A stretch of DNA of 64,000 nucleotides from Urechis unicinctus (GCA_034190875.2 CM067346.1:48196684-48260683), one strand, 5' to 3'; positions 24,127 through 35,372 are shown, counted from the first letter of the stretch. The notes: a model not told the origin generated them from the letters alone. Numbers and translations: made by a program.

Positions 24127-27112
24127 TCACAATGAAACCTCAGCTCTCTTTACCCAGATTTCATTAGGCAGAGAGCTTCTCCGAGCTGAGCAGTGATCAG
24201 GACCAGAATGGTTCAATAACTTTGTGGTCACTGCCTCTTGGTCATTGTAATTATTATTGACAGTGACTTTGGGAAGTTCTGCATGTAAACTAACAACAGT
24301 GTCATTAGCAAAGCTGACTTCAGTATCCACCGAGTCAATGGTTGTCTGTCTAGGGGAAGGGACGCGGTAGCCACGCGGCCTATGATGATGGTGATGATGA
24401 TGGTGGTGGTGGGAGTAGAAATGTCCATTGTGGTCTGCTAGCGGTTCCAGCTCATGTGTTTCACTGCTTGTACCAATATTCGTACCGGAGGTAGATACGG
24501 TAGATTCGGACATTGTATACACCGTTTTATCAACACGACCGTGAGGTGAACTGCTACGGCAATTACAGGTCGGCCACCGGAACTGCCCAAATCCACCCTG
24601 CGGTCCAGCAACTCGTAAGAGTGACTGGAAAAACAGGGTGGAGTATGTCCAGCTTATGGGCATGACAAGCATCAGGAATATAGCCAGCTGTCGATATACA
24701 AGTACTGTTGATGGTAACATAATGGCGCCCGCTACGAACGTCGTGAAACAAGCCATCGATACAGGACTGGACATCCGGGCTGTGGCGCAGATCACGCGCT
24801 TCTCGCGGTCGAGATCTGGCGATAGTCTATATGCCATTCCATAATGCAAAGAGAAATCGACGGAGAGACCAACGGCAACTGAAATAGTGACGGATTCGAG
24901 AATGTTGAGCTCCCATCCTAAGATTACGAGAGAAGCCACTGTAACAAATATGGCCGCTGCTATGCTAATCATGGCGTAGAACGTTATTAAAACATTGAGC
25001 GTGGTGAGAAACGCAACAAGCGTGGCGATAGCAAGGGACACGCCTATTGCGATCGGAGTTCCGTGAGCAATGCTTTCCTGCAAGTCAAAAAAATTTAGGT
25101 AACTGACAAACCAGCCTCTGCGCATGCCCGGTGGCGCAGACGCTAACTGTTTTTTCACAAAACTATTCATGGTGGAATAGAAATGCTGCATGTCAGTGTA
25201 GCTGAATGAGAAGGGCATGTTAGCGTTGAACTCAACAATCAGGGCCACCAGTTGTTGAGTGTCTTTCGAATAACGCAGACCAGCGTTTTGAAATCCAGGG
25301 TAGAGATGCGAGGATTGTTCAAGTAAAGGAAGATATACATTGATACATTTCCTAAACACTGGTTCTGGGAATGGAAATTCGCCGGCGTTTCTGCAACATT
25401 CTAACCTTTCTCCATTCGCCCCTTCACATCCGCGTTCCATAAACAAACGGAAATGTTCTATGAAGCAATTGCTAAGCTGTAATCCAGACTGGTGTTGGTA
25501 ATATGCACTTTTTCGAAACTCGCGACAGAATCGGACGAGCCACATTTGAGCTTCGGGCGTAGCGACATTAAAGTCTTTAGAAAAGACAATGTCGCCTTCA
25601 TCGTACGGATCTAGATGGTTGCCCGTATCAGACGCCTCGACGCCCCAAACCACCGAGAGGGGCATCGTTGCTACATGCTCCCCGGCCGCCTTCTCGAACC
25701 AGAACGAATCTTTGATTTTGAAGTCATATACTTCGAACGGATGACTTTGAGCAAACATTTGGAAATCATTTGAGGATGGCAGTTGCAGCTTGGGATAATA
25801 GAACACGATGATCAAAGCGGCTACAGCTAACAGGCCAAACACAGACAACCACACGTAACGCAGTTTGATTACAAACCACGGGAGAAACTTCTCAAAAAAT
25901 ATCCGTGACCATTCGGCAAAAGTGGTGTAGATTTTGTAGGGGATGTTACACAGATAGTAAGCACAGCCAGACTTAGTGGTGTAGAAGTCGGGACTGTAGC
26001 ACATACAGCAGTCTGAACACCATTTCTCGTGGATGACAATAACACCTGGAATCCAGGTGACCATGATAAGAAAATTGATCACCACAGCTGTGCCTGCAAA
26101 TAGTGCGAAACAACTGAGCGCAGGAATGTCACTTAAGTAGTTGGCGTAGAAAGCCGCGGCAGTTGTGAGACTTGTGACGAACATTGAAAGCGAAGCATGG
26201 CGTAGTGTATCTGATACGAGTTTCTCTAAAGTCCCCGCATTTTTCTCATGTTTGGCCGTCCGCCAAACTTTGCAGTATATAAAAACATCATCCGCGCCAA
26301 TTCCAATGAGGATGACGATGGTCATTAAATTCATGAAGGGAAATAAGGGAATCTCAAAGACGAGGGTGTAGAGGAAATATGTGATTTCCAAAGTGAGGAA
26401 GAGGGATATTACGGTCATGATGGTGATGAAGAGAGAGGCTGTATAGACCCACATACAGATAAATATAGCCACCAACGCTACGACGGACCATAGTGTATCT
26501 CGACGTAAATACTTATCGAACAATATATGCTTGAGTCCGAATTGGGTCGCCACGACCTCTACGTTTTCATCCTGCAAAAGCGCCCCTGTGATGCTTCGTA
26601 CAAACCCTCCATGCCTAAGCCGGCCGCTATAGGGAGGTAAGTCATAGCAAAGGTCACGTTGGTGTTCAACTCCCGCAACTCCTGTTTCATATAGCGGATA
26701 TCGAGAATATAATGTAGTATATGATACACGGCATTCTTGTTCGTGCATCTTTTGGGAACTTTGGGACATCTCGTTTCGGATTCTGTTAAATAATCTTGGT
26801 GACAGTCGGACAGGAGTTGTTGATTGCGGTAAAACTTGGAGCAGTCTTCCAGGAGATGCCGCGTCCTCTCCACATCAGTTATTGTGATGCTGGAACAACT
26901 GGATCTGTTGCTGAGCATGGCAATGTAGTTGCCTAGCGACCAGCTGCGACAGCAATGACGGTTATGTTGCGAGATGTGGACACAGGACGATGCAAACTCA
27001 GGCAGAGCACGGATATGTCGTTCCTCAAGGTCACACATGGATTTCAAGTTGTCCAGGGTGAAGAGATTGGACCTATCTTTGGCGCGGAACACGATTCGAG
27101 CATATTCCTTCA
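24127..27112 (-). CDS. disp: DISP last coding exon (2986 bp), loop 1 to C-terminus, with frameshift
   Basis: The acceptor reads TTTTGTGTGCAG, then TGAAGGAATATG; the codon split across the junction becomes ATG, giving DPMKEYARIVF. The first 176 residues, to SQG at about 26584, are in one frame and the remaining 818 (from ALLQDENVEVVA) are in another. Both halves align with DISP and neither repeats the other. One extra G in the GGGG run (plus-strand CCCC 26583-26586) would join them. The TM4 motif GADD is at 26298-26287, the TM10 Asp at 24858-24856, a ten-histidine tract at 24411-24382 and the stop TGA at 24129-24127. A single huge 3' coding exon is also the arrangement I recall for vertebrate DISP1. 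Confidence 0.95.
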
Positions 27113-28600
27113 CTGCACACAAAATCGTTTTAAATCAGTTTATTACAACAATATTATGTAGCCTTCTTAAGAAGTGTCTAACTATGAGGCGCCATAAGGA
27201 CATAGTCGGCGCATCACGAAGTGACATAATAATGTAGTTACCTTACCATGAAGTGACATTATGATGCAGTTACCTCATCTTGAAGTGACCTAATGACGTA
27301 GTAACCTTACCATGAAATGACATAATGGCGTAGTAACCTTACCACGAAGTGACACAATGGCGTAGTTACCTTACCATGAAGTGACACAATGGCGTAGTAA
27401 CCTTACCATGAAGTGACACAATGGCGTAGTAACCTTACCATGAAGTGACACAATGACGTAGTAACCTTACCATGAAGTGACACAATGGCGTAGTAACCTT
27501 ACCATGAAGTGACACAATGGCGTGGTCACCTCACTATAAAGTGACATAATGACGTAGTAACCATGACATCACCATGAAGTGACATAATGACTAAATTACC
27601 TCATCATGGAAGTGACATAATCAAGATGTGATATGATGTGAAGATAATGAGACACTTCGTGACACTTCATAATGTCAATACTTAATATCGTTAGCACTTC
27701 GCGATGCGAGCATTTAGTATTGTAAGGTCACACCAGGAAACGTCAGCACTACATGATATATTCTCGACTACAGCACTACATGACGACAATTCACTACATT
27801 ATGTCAATTCGCGGCGTCAGCACAGCACAACACTTCACTTCACAAGAACCAGATCGTTGTACTACAAAGATAAGAAACACCGAGATGACCACATTCACTT
27901 ACTTGGGTCACCACAGAAGAATTCATGAGGCCCAGTATTATTTCTCATGACGTCATAATCACTCTTATAACCATCGTCGTCCTCGTCATCACCGTCGTCA
28001 GCGGAGGAAGTCTGGGGGAAATGATCTGTGTTTCGCTCTGAGAGTTGGGGTTGAATAATAGAAGGGGCACCGGGTCGATTGTTGACGGTCTTCTCCAGGA
28101 GCAAGGCGTGACTTCGCAGGCGGTTACTCAAATCAGTGCCCCTAGCCTCAAATCCCTGATTCATGGACACCACTCACATCATTATGGTTATTGTGAATGT
28201 TGAAACAACCAACAAAGAATACGAACTGGTGAATATATGGATCGATTTAGGTAACGAGGTCATGGTCCTTGATTGACGAAAACTACACACAGCATTAAGA
28301 TCTCTTGAAATGGTAAATATATCGGCGGATGAATGAACGCATGGATACATCGATTCATATATTATAACATACATCCAATCATAACTACCTATCAGAAATA
28401 AACCCTCAAAATACTATTGTGCCACAAGAAGTTTATCTTAGTTTATCAAGTATAAATATCATAGATAAATACTGACTAGTTTCGGGTCGTGGAAGTCAGG
28501 GAAGTCAGCCAGGGTCATGACGACGACGAGGCAGGTGATGGCGAAGATGGAGACGACGACGAGGATGACGTAGGGGTAGTGAGCCAATACACGTGAGTAA
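24127..28600 (-). CDS. disp: Dispatched (Hedgehog-release transporter), three exons visible, 5' end missing, one frameshift
   Basis: Coding exons are complement(28477..28600), complement(27903..28155) and complement(24127..27112), about 1120 residues in all. Known role of the family: a 12-pass RND-type transporter with a sterol-sensing domain that exports cholesterol-modified Hedgehog at the plasma membrane of producing cells. Seen here: TM1 in the first exon; a large cysteine-rich loop (CCRSWSLGNYIAMLSNRSSC); TM2-TM6 with IGIGADDVFIY in TM4; TM7 after FEKFLPWFVIKLRY; a second large loop; TM8-TM12 with VAVGLSVDF in TM10. The acidic residues in TM4 and TM10 are those expected for cation-coupled transport. 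The cytoplasmic tail keeps HELEPLA and ends NEIWVKRAEVSL, as in vertebrate DISP proteins. Human DISP1 and DISP2 are about 1400-1500 residues and fly Disp about 1200; a first N-terminal exon is missing here. The reading frame slips by one base near 26583. Confidence 0.95.
27113..27902 (-). other. DISP intron (790 bp) holding a 32-bp minisatellite
   Basis: Donor CCAA/GTAAGT at 27902 and acceptor GTGTGCAG at 27113. Phase 1 is consistent on both sides. About half of the intron is the minisatellite at 27225-27615. Confidence 0.9.
27225..27615. repeat. 32-bp minisatellite inside the DISP intron, ~12 units
   Basis: The unit is built round ACCATGAAGTGACACAATGG followed by CGTAGTAACCTT. Central units are nearly identical; edge units (TGACATAATGACGTAG) are diverged, the usual pattern when the middle of an array is the youngest part. 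Confidence 0.95.
27903..28155 (-). CDS. disp: DISP exon encoding the start of extracellular loop 1
   Basis: 253 bp, 84 codons plus one base. It begins GFEARGTDLSNRL, matching the conserved GFEPRGT of DISP just after TM1, and ends EFFCGDP. It contains a strongly acidic stretch (ADDGDDEDDDGYKSD). The acceptor is AATCAG at 28158-28156, with a weak pyrimidine tract; the donor is AA/GTAAGT. Phase 0 in and phase 1 out, both matching the neighbouring exons. Confidence 0.9.
28156..28476 (-). other. DISP intron (321 bp)
   Basis: The donor is CTA/GTCAGT at 28476 (C at +3 is unusual) and the acceptor AATCAG at 28156. Joining gives HDPKL-GFEARGT, which reproduces the family's DFSDPLLGFEPRGT-like junction. 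No repeat seen. Confidence 0.85.
28477..28600 (-). CDS. disp: DISP exon encoding TM1
   Basis: 124 bp: one base completing a codon plus 41 codons. It reads YSRVLAHYPYVIL, then a hydrophobic TM1 (VVVSIFAITCLVVVMTL) and ADFPDFHDPKL. The pattern matches the YA.L.A.WP.VVL...PDFSDP region of DISP. The first 20 bases of this exon, with the CAG acceptor at 28603-28601, are the prototype of the adjoining minisatellite. The upstream exon must end with two bases of a split codon (phase 2). Confidence 0.85.
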
Positions 28601-28995
28601 CTGTATCACACACAGGCAGTGAGCCAATACACGTGAGTAACTGAATCACACACAGGCAGTGAGCCAATACACGTGAGTAACTGTATCACACAGGTAGTGA
28701 GCCAATACACGTGAGTAACTGAACCACACACAGGCAGTGAGCCAATACACGTAACTGAATCACAAACAGGCAGTGAGCCAATACATGCGAGTAATTGAAT
28801 AACACAGATAGTGAGCCAATACACGCGAGTAATTGAATAACACAGGTAGTGAGTAAATACACGCGAGTAATTGAATAACACAGGTAATGAGTAACTACAC
28901 GCGAGTAATTGAATAACACAGGTAATGAGTAAATACACGCGAGTAACTGAAACACACGCAGGAAGTGAGCCAATACACGCGAGTAACTGAAGCAC
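28601..28995. repeat. 36-40-bp minisatellite made of copies of the DISP splice acceptor and exon start
   Basis: Together with the exon start (28581-28600) there are eleven units of 40, 40, 38, 40, 36, 38, 38, 38, 38, 40 bp and a partial last one. On the minus strand each holds CAG or CAA followed by TTACTCACGTGTATTGGCTC or a close variant, that is, the acceptor and first codons of the TM1 exon. Seven units keep CAG (units 1-5, 10, 11); units 6-9 have CAA and so lack an AG acceptor. Distal units share TTACTCGCG against TTACTCACG in the proximal ones. Confidence 0.95.
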
Positions 28996-28999
28996 ACAT

Positions 29000-29758
29000 T
29001 CCCACTCACACACATACACACATTCTCAGACACGCACAGTAAGAGGGAAGGACAATGTACGCATTCCACATGATTATACAAATTTACAAGTAATGACCAA
29101 AACCAACGAGTGGATGCCCATCCCTTAGAAAGAAAGAAACCAAATACAATACAGACCAAGGGAATCCAAATTGAGAGTCCATGCAACGGTTAGTACGGTA
29201 ACACGTACCACAAATGTCGCAGCTCCGTTTTGAACTGTCCAAACAACCCATAGTCAATAAAACCTTATGGTCGACCCCTCGCCGCATAGAGACTGAGTTA
29301 CATCGCGGCACAGGGTTAAGAACATTTTTAAAAATCGATTGTCCATTCGATCAAAAACAGTTGGATGTGGCCGTATACGTCTCGGCTCCGTCACACCCCG
29401 AACCCCACCCAGCCAATCAAGCGGACACTCATGCATATTCATAAATCATCAAGATGGCCCAGTTCGAGATCACATGCCCGTGACTTCTTGTTGAAAGGTG
29501 CAATATTAGAGCTCATTACACGTTAGAAAGAAATACGGTTAAAAGAAGCCGATTTTGACGTGAAAATCATGTCATGATTGGGTTGTTTAATGGACAGATG
29601 CCATGAGCTTGATAACATGAATAAGTCATCAGATTAAGCAGCTGGATTCGATGATAATTAAACCTCCCACACAGCGACAAGAAGACAATGTGCAAGTTAC
29701 AAGGAACTGGTTGGCACGTCTTGAAACAGGACTTATGTACACAGACCCACGTGCACGC

Positions 29759-29760
<2 letters not shown>
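29000..29760. other. intron or upstream sequence, no supported exon
   Basis: No clear coding exon. Open frames on the minus strand (29084-29311, 29254-29442) have no DISP-like sequence. A possible donor at about 29091 would join after GHPLVGFGHY, but nothing supports it beyond phase. Confidence 0.4.
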
Positions 29761-30049
<289 letters not shown>

Positions 30050-30207
30050 CAAATTGTGTAATCAGACCGAGCCCACTGAAACACGCACTGCCGCTTACCC
30101 GAGATGAAAATAAGGCAAGAAAAATGTAATAAGGAATAAAGGGCCGCCGGACATCGTGGGTTGCGACTGGTCGTGGGTGTTTAATCACCACACCTGTCCC
30201 CGCTCAC

Positions 30208-30285
30208 CTGGCTGGAGACGTGAGATGGCGGGCACACAGCCAGACTGACGGAGTAATCATTACTGATGCTGTTGCTGCTGTTCAT
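30208..30285 (-). other. candidate N-terminal exon (26 codons) with a strong donor
   Basis: The minus strand reads ATG AAC AGC AGC, giving MNSSNSISND and ending SHVSSQ, directly followed by the strong donor CAG/GTGAGC. The frame is open upstream for about 25 more codons. It lies 1.6 kb upstream of the DISP TM1 exon on the same strand. However, its donor is phase 0 while the TM1 exon needs phase 2. A direct join would need the weaker donor AG/GTGTGG at 30191-30190, or an intervening exon. No protein similarity supports it. Confidence 0.2.
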
Positions 30286-30489
30286 GATGATAATAATCGG
30301 GGTTTGGGCGATAAAATAATGATGCTGATTATGATGACGATGTTGATGAAGTAGTTGGTGGTGTGATGACGAAGGGGGTGATGGTGATGCTGTTCATGTT
30401 CAATACGGAACTGACACGTTCGTTTTCAGTCTACAAATGGTAATCATGGAGTGCCATTCACAAACCGTGAGTCATCATCTGAAGTGAAG

Positions 30490-30778
30490 TTGGTCAAAAT
30501 TAAGTCAGAAACACCGTACAATGGTCATTATAAAATCATGAACACCGTAGATTGGTCATCCTTAAGTCATGAACACCGTACATTGGTCATTATTAAGTCA
30601 TGAACACCGTAGATTGGTCATACATAAGTCAGGAACACCGTAGAATGGTCATTATTAAGTCCTGAACACCGTAGAATGGTCATACTTAAGTCAGGAACAC
30701 CGTACATTGGTCATTATTAAGTCCTGAACACTATGTATTGGTCATAATTATGTCAGCAACACCATATAGAGGTCACAA
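30490..30778. repeat. 31-bp minisatellite, ~9 units
   Basis: The unit is built round GAACACCGTAGATTGGTCAT plus a variable linker ending TTAAGTCAT. Units alternate between two variants (AGATTGG and ACATTGG), suggesting higher-order duplication. Confidence 0.92.
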
Positions 30779-30823
30779 TAAAGCTGACGTAATAGTACAT
30801 TGTTCATGATCTAAGCTAGATAA

Positions 30824-30912
30824 CAAACATGTATCATGTCTGATTCATTGTTATCTAGATTTTATCATAGCCAATATCTAGTTAACAATGAATCAGACAT
30901 GATACATGTTTG
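30824..30912. repeat. 37-bp inverted repeat with 15-bp loop (hairpin)
   Basis: Arms at 30824-30860 and 30876-30912 pair at 36 of 37 positions; the arms carry CATGTATCATGTCTGATTCA and its complement. It sits just after the 31-bp minisatellite. It could be a young palindrome, a foldback element, or give a hairpin RNA if transcribed. No terminal duplication seen. Confidence 0.9.
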
Positions 30913-31388
30913 AATATCTTTGTTACGGTAACTTTCCATTGATGTTCAATCGCCATAACTGCACTAGATGTATCCCCGTTAATCCGGTTCCTATCCATTT
31001 TGACCAGCATAATGTAGGTTCGACTCGCAAGCAGCCCCACATTCTGACCTCATAACAGATAATCATGATTTGTCTGTTTACGTTTGGAACAACTCAGAAA
31101 TAACGAGATATTCTCGGAACCGGGCTTCGTTGATGAGACATAAACGTTCTCGGTGGCGATTCGCCAGTGCTGAGAGAAAAAACCAGCGTGAGGGTATTTA
31201 TACTCGGGATGCACTAATAGGCCAATACTTCGATGATTTTGGGTGTATACTATTGAGGACAGGAGTGCGTCCTCCTCGTGAATCTCTAAATGGAAGCTTT
31301 TTGTTGAGAAATATATGACCTTATTATGTTCTGCGGTGTGTTTCGTGTGACATGAAAAGGGATGTGATCAGGGAATCACAAAAGCGTG

Positions 31389-31394
<6 letters not shown>
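30913..31394. other. no supported feature
   Basis: Unique sequence. The plus open frame at 31070-31318 (82 codons, basic, with FASAERKNQREG) has no recognised domain or splice context. Confidence 0.4.
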
Positions 31395-31431
<37 letters not shown>

Positions 31432-31475
31432 TATATATATGAGAGATATATATATATAGATGCATATATGAGGGA
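31395..31475. repeat. (AT)n microsatellite with degenerate flank
   Basis: AT tract to about 31427, then ATATATGAGAGATATA variants and a TCTCTATC-rich stretch to about 31530. Confidence 0.9.
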
Positions 31476-31659
31476 AATATATACTCTCTGTCTATATCTC
31501 TATCTATGGATCTCTCTGAATCTCTCTATCTGATAGGGGTGAAACTGGGTTTAATAAACAAATCAATTGACACGTTTTGATGGAACTGACGTCACGTTGC
31601 ACACACACACACGCACGCATACACACACACACACATTTACCGAGCAACAGTGCCGACCA

Positions 31660-31860
31660 CTCTTTTAATTCTCCATCTTACTCACTCCTCCGGTTACTTA
31701 CACACTCAAGTCTTCACTAACCCAATCGCTTACTTCTTTACTCACTCGGTCGCCCAATTCTTTACTCACCAACTTGGTTGCTCACTTTTTTATTCATCGG
31801 TCACTCACTAACACTAACTCTACCTCTAAATTCACTCACTCATTCACTCACTTATATTAC
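31660..31860. repeat. degenerate ACTC-rich repeat
   Basis: Repeated ACTCACTC, TTACTCAC and TCACTCATTCACTC words: a decayed tetranucleotide repeat. Confidence 0.6.
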
Positions 31861-32216
31861 CAATTCCTCTACCTCCCTTCTAGACTTTTTCTAACCCACC
31901 CGCAGACATACACCTGAGCAAAAAGCTCGCCTCGATTTCTCTTCACCAACCGCTCCAGAAATACGCGGAACGAACACAACTGACAACGCATTATCACAAC
32001 CCACCCTTCTGCAATTACCAACACAACCAACGCACTCTGGTACCTACTCCCACACACGAACACACACACACTCAATTAGTGCTGGCCTGATGAAGTTGGA
32101 AAGGTCAGGCGTATCCATTAGCGGTCACAGTCAAACACTGGTTTACATGCCGAATTGACCTCCGGGCTTTAGTTCTTGAGAAACATACAGCGTGAGCTTG
32201 TGATCTTATGGTGTCG

Positions 32217-32540
32217 TGGATAATTTACATTATGTTGATGTCTGGTATATATTTGAACACAAGAAACACAAATAAAGCCCTATCTTATGCACCTAGCTAC
32301 TTTCATCCTATCGTGTATAGGTCAATTATGGCCTAATATTATAATCAGCAAAATGCACTGTGTGTATATCATAGCATATCTATATGTTCCATATGATGGC
32401 TTGTTTCTTATATATATGGATAATTTACATTATGTTAATGGCCCTTACACACAAGAAAGCAAAATAAAGCCCTATGTTCAGTCAACTTTAGCGAATATCT
32501 TGATAGCCAAAATATCAAAACAACTGCCTTGGTATTACTG
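32217..32540. repeat. two-copy imperfect direct repeat
   Basis: GGATAATTTACATTATGTT occurs at about 32218 and 32418, each followed about 45 bases later by AATAAAGCCCTAT. A duplication of roughly 200 bp, with the second copy partly decayed. Confidence 0.75.
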
Positions 32541-32819
32541 TAATTCCATGTACGGCATCCATTAAAGGGGGTGAACACTTTATGGCATCAGTATTTGTCA
32601 TAATCTCGATATTATCAAGTAAGCGAAACGCATTAAAGATCATTGGTTATTGTTTTGCAGAATCAATTTGTGGAGCCATGTTCTGCTATTGACAACTATA
32701 AGAAATATCGACCACTCAAACCTGCACGGCCGGAGGGGCTTTCACAAATAATACTGGGTTGATAAATCTATGAAGCAAAACACTAAACGACGCCTTGACT
32801 TCAATCTTGAACGTCATTA

Positions 32820-33275
32820 TTGGCATATCAACGTCACAAATGGCACAAAAAGCGTCTACAATAGCCATTGATCGTCGGCACATGAAAGTAACTTAGTGCA
32901 CATGAACGTCAATGGTGGCACATGAACGTCACAAATAGTCTAAAACGGCCATTTATCGTCGGCCATGAACGTCACTTGGTGCATAGAACTTCAATCGTGA
33001 CACATGAACGCCACAAATGGCACATAAGCGTCTTCAATGGCCATTTATCGTCGGCACAAGTAAGTCAATTAGTGCATAGAACGTCAATCGTGACAGTTAA
33101 CGTCACAAATGGCACATAAGCGTCTTCAATGGTCATTTATCGTCGGCACATGAACGTCACTCGTGACACATGAACGTCAATAATGGCATATGAACCTTAC
33201 ACGTGACACATGTACGTCAATAATGACAGACGGACGCCATTAATGGTATACGAGCGTCATTATTGGCACATGAAA
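32820..33275. repeat. degenerate minisatellite with recurrent ACGTCA words
   Basis: Irregular units containing CACATGAACGTCA, ATGGCACATAAGCGTC and GGCCATTTATCGTCGGCA. Unit boundaries vary and several partial units are nested. The frame at 32922-33119 is a repeat translation. Confidence 0.8.
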
Positions 33276-34047
33276 TCATCCCATCTAATCTCACGTCATC
33301 CCTTCCAACACACATACACGTCCCTTTAAATAATTCACTTGCAGACGCAGTGGAGAATTCACAGCAAAGAAAATATAGTTGCACTTGCCTCATTAATCTC
33401 TCTTGAATGAGATAAAATCGGATATGGTCGTGACGGAGTAATGGCTTTCTGGGAAACGTCGAATAGACTTGGTGTCAATACGACAATAGGGTTTGGAAAT
33501 AACGACGCAACATCGAAAGAGATACGAGGTCTTGGACTCATAGTATATGTGTACACACTCCCTACTTAATCAGAAAGCTCTTCTTAGAAACAATCGATAC
33601 TCGCTGCCTCACCTCATGTTGTGACTGGTGCTGCTCCCTGTTGTGAGATGTCCGCTAACCACGTGATAAAAACACCTGCAGAGACAATGGAACGCATCAC
33701 TCTTCGTCAACGAGAATCACACATAATAGTTAAACAAAATCGATTGTGGTGTGTAATATCTTGTAATTTCACAGATTTATGCGGCAGAAACAACTAATAT
33801 TCACCGGTTTCGTAAAGGTTAAGTAGATGCTTGGGCTTGACATAACGAGATAGCTCACCCCAGATCACCGGCTCGTTTGACTAATGGTTGTATTTTGCTG
33901 CAGAACACACAGGCAATAACATGGTAAGCACGTGTCAATTACAGCGCATAAATCCGTATGAAGCCGTTTTAAGCATTCCATCACCTTATACACAGTAACG
34001 AAAGCAAAGAAACAGAGACACACATATACCCAAACACACACACACAC
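33276..34047. other. no supported feature
   Basis: Unique, moderately AT-rich sequence. No open frame with coding character and no repeat array. Confidence 0.4.
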
Positions 34048-34055
34048 ATTATGTA

Positions 34056-34094
<39 letters not shown>

Positions 34095-34510
34095 ATGTAT
34101 GTATGTCTGTCTGTATGTATGTCTGTATGTCTGTATGTATATGTCTGTATGTATGTATGTATGTATGTATGTATGTATGTATGTATGTCTGTCTGTGTAT
34201 GTATGCTGTGCGTGTGCGTGCGTGCGTGCTGTATGTATGTCTGTCTGTGTATGTATGTATGTATGTATGTATGTGTATGTATGTATGTATGTACGTACGT
34301 ACGTATGTATGTATGTCTGTATGTATGTATGCATGCAATGCATGTATGTATATATATGTGTGTCTGTGTATATATGTATGTATATGTATATATATATATA
34401 TATATGTATGTATATATATATATATGTATGTATATATATATGTATATGTATATATATATATACATATATATACATATATATATATAAATATATACACATA
34501 TATACACACA
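34048..34510. repeat. compound (TGTC)n/(TGTA)n tetranucleotide and TA microsatellite
   Basis: TGTC units, then TGTA with TGTG and CGTA variants (ACGTACGTACGTA near 34290), then TA/ATGTATAT. Six overlapping Thr-Tyr-Ile and Cys-Val open frames across it are artefacts. Confidence 0.95.
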
Positions 34511-34914
34511 TTCGCATGTGAATAAACATAAATATACATATGTGTATAAAACATAGTTATATATCATGAGTAACATTGACAAACAACCCTATTATAGCCA
34601 CAAAATCAGACATATGGGACAAGACCGGATACACAGCATTTTGTGTCACTTCCGCCCCAGGCCATTCGTCCCCTTCCTGGGTCTATCATACCCATCCATA
34701 TATACCACAAAAACAGAGCAGCTGCGTTTGAAAATGGATCTCAGGCGATTAATTTGTCAACAATACAGCGAGGCTGTCCCACTCCATCAAGCAGCTGGTA
34801 CCAGCGATAACGTGGTGCATGGAGAACATAATAATATGTTACAAAAAGACTTCCACCCTGCAACCAATACACAAATACAATTACATGTCAATAAGGGGAC
34901 TTAATGTCCTATGG

Positions 34915-35372
34915 ATGATATGCCCTGTCCAACTGGTGACATAATCATTCCCATTAGATGACATGACCTCTTTTGTAGATGTCATAATCATTCCCATTAG
35001 ATGACATGATCATTCTTGTAGATGTCATAATCATTCCAATTTGATGACATGACAACTTTTGTGGATGTCATAATCATTCCCATTAGATGACATGATCATT
35101 CTTGTAGATGTCATAATCATTCCCATTTGATGAAATGATCATTATTGTAGATGTCATAATCATTCCCATTTGATGACATGATCATTCTTGTAGATGTCAT
35201 AATCATTCCCATTTGATGACATGATCATTTTGTAGATGTCATAATCATTCCCATTAGATGACATGATCATTCTTGTAGATGTCATAATCATTCCCATTTG
35301 ATGACATGATCATTATTGTAGATGTCATAATCATTCCCATTAGATGATGTCATAATCATCTCTTGTAGAAGT
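34915..35372. repeat. 43-bp minisatellite, ~10 units
   Basis: The unit contains GATGTCATAATCATTCCCAT followed by TAGATGACATGATCATTCTTGTA (longer form given in two parts for description). Units vary at TTAG/TTTG and TTCTTG/TTATTG. Diverged flanking units continue to about 35490. Confidence 0.95.

Noticed and set aside
26562-26614. A short GT-AG intron in place of the DISP frameshift
   Set aside because: The GT...TTTTGCAG pieces of 34 and 30 bases here are too short, and removing either leads straight into a stop. A longer version starting at GTGACC (about 86 bases) would delete the conserved FAMTYLPIA segment.
28606-29186. 137- and 166-codon minus-strand frames with ACIGSLP/YSRVLAH repeats as a repeat protein
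   Set aside because: They are translations of the acceptor-derived minisatellite. The unit lengths (36, 38, 40) change frame between units, so no consistent protein repeat exists.
31010-31040. tRNA B-box-like GGTTCGACTC
   Set aside because: No matching A box or cloverleaf stems at the right distance.
33865-34582. Overlapping 130-229-codon frames on both strands
   Set aside because: All are readings of the TGTC/TGTA tetranucleotide array; frames open on both strands at once are expected from a period-4 repeat without stop words.
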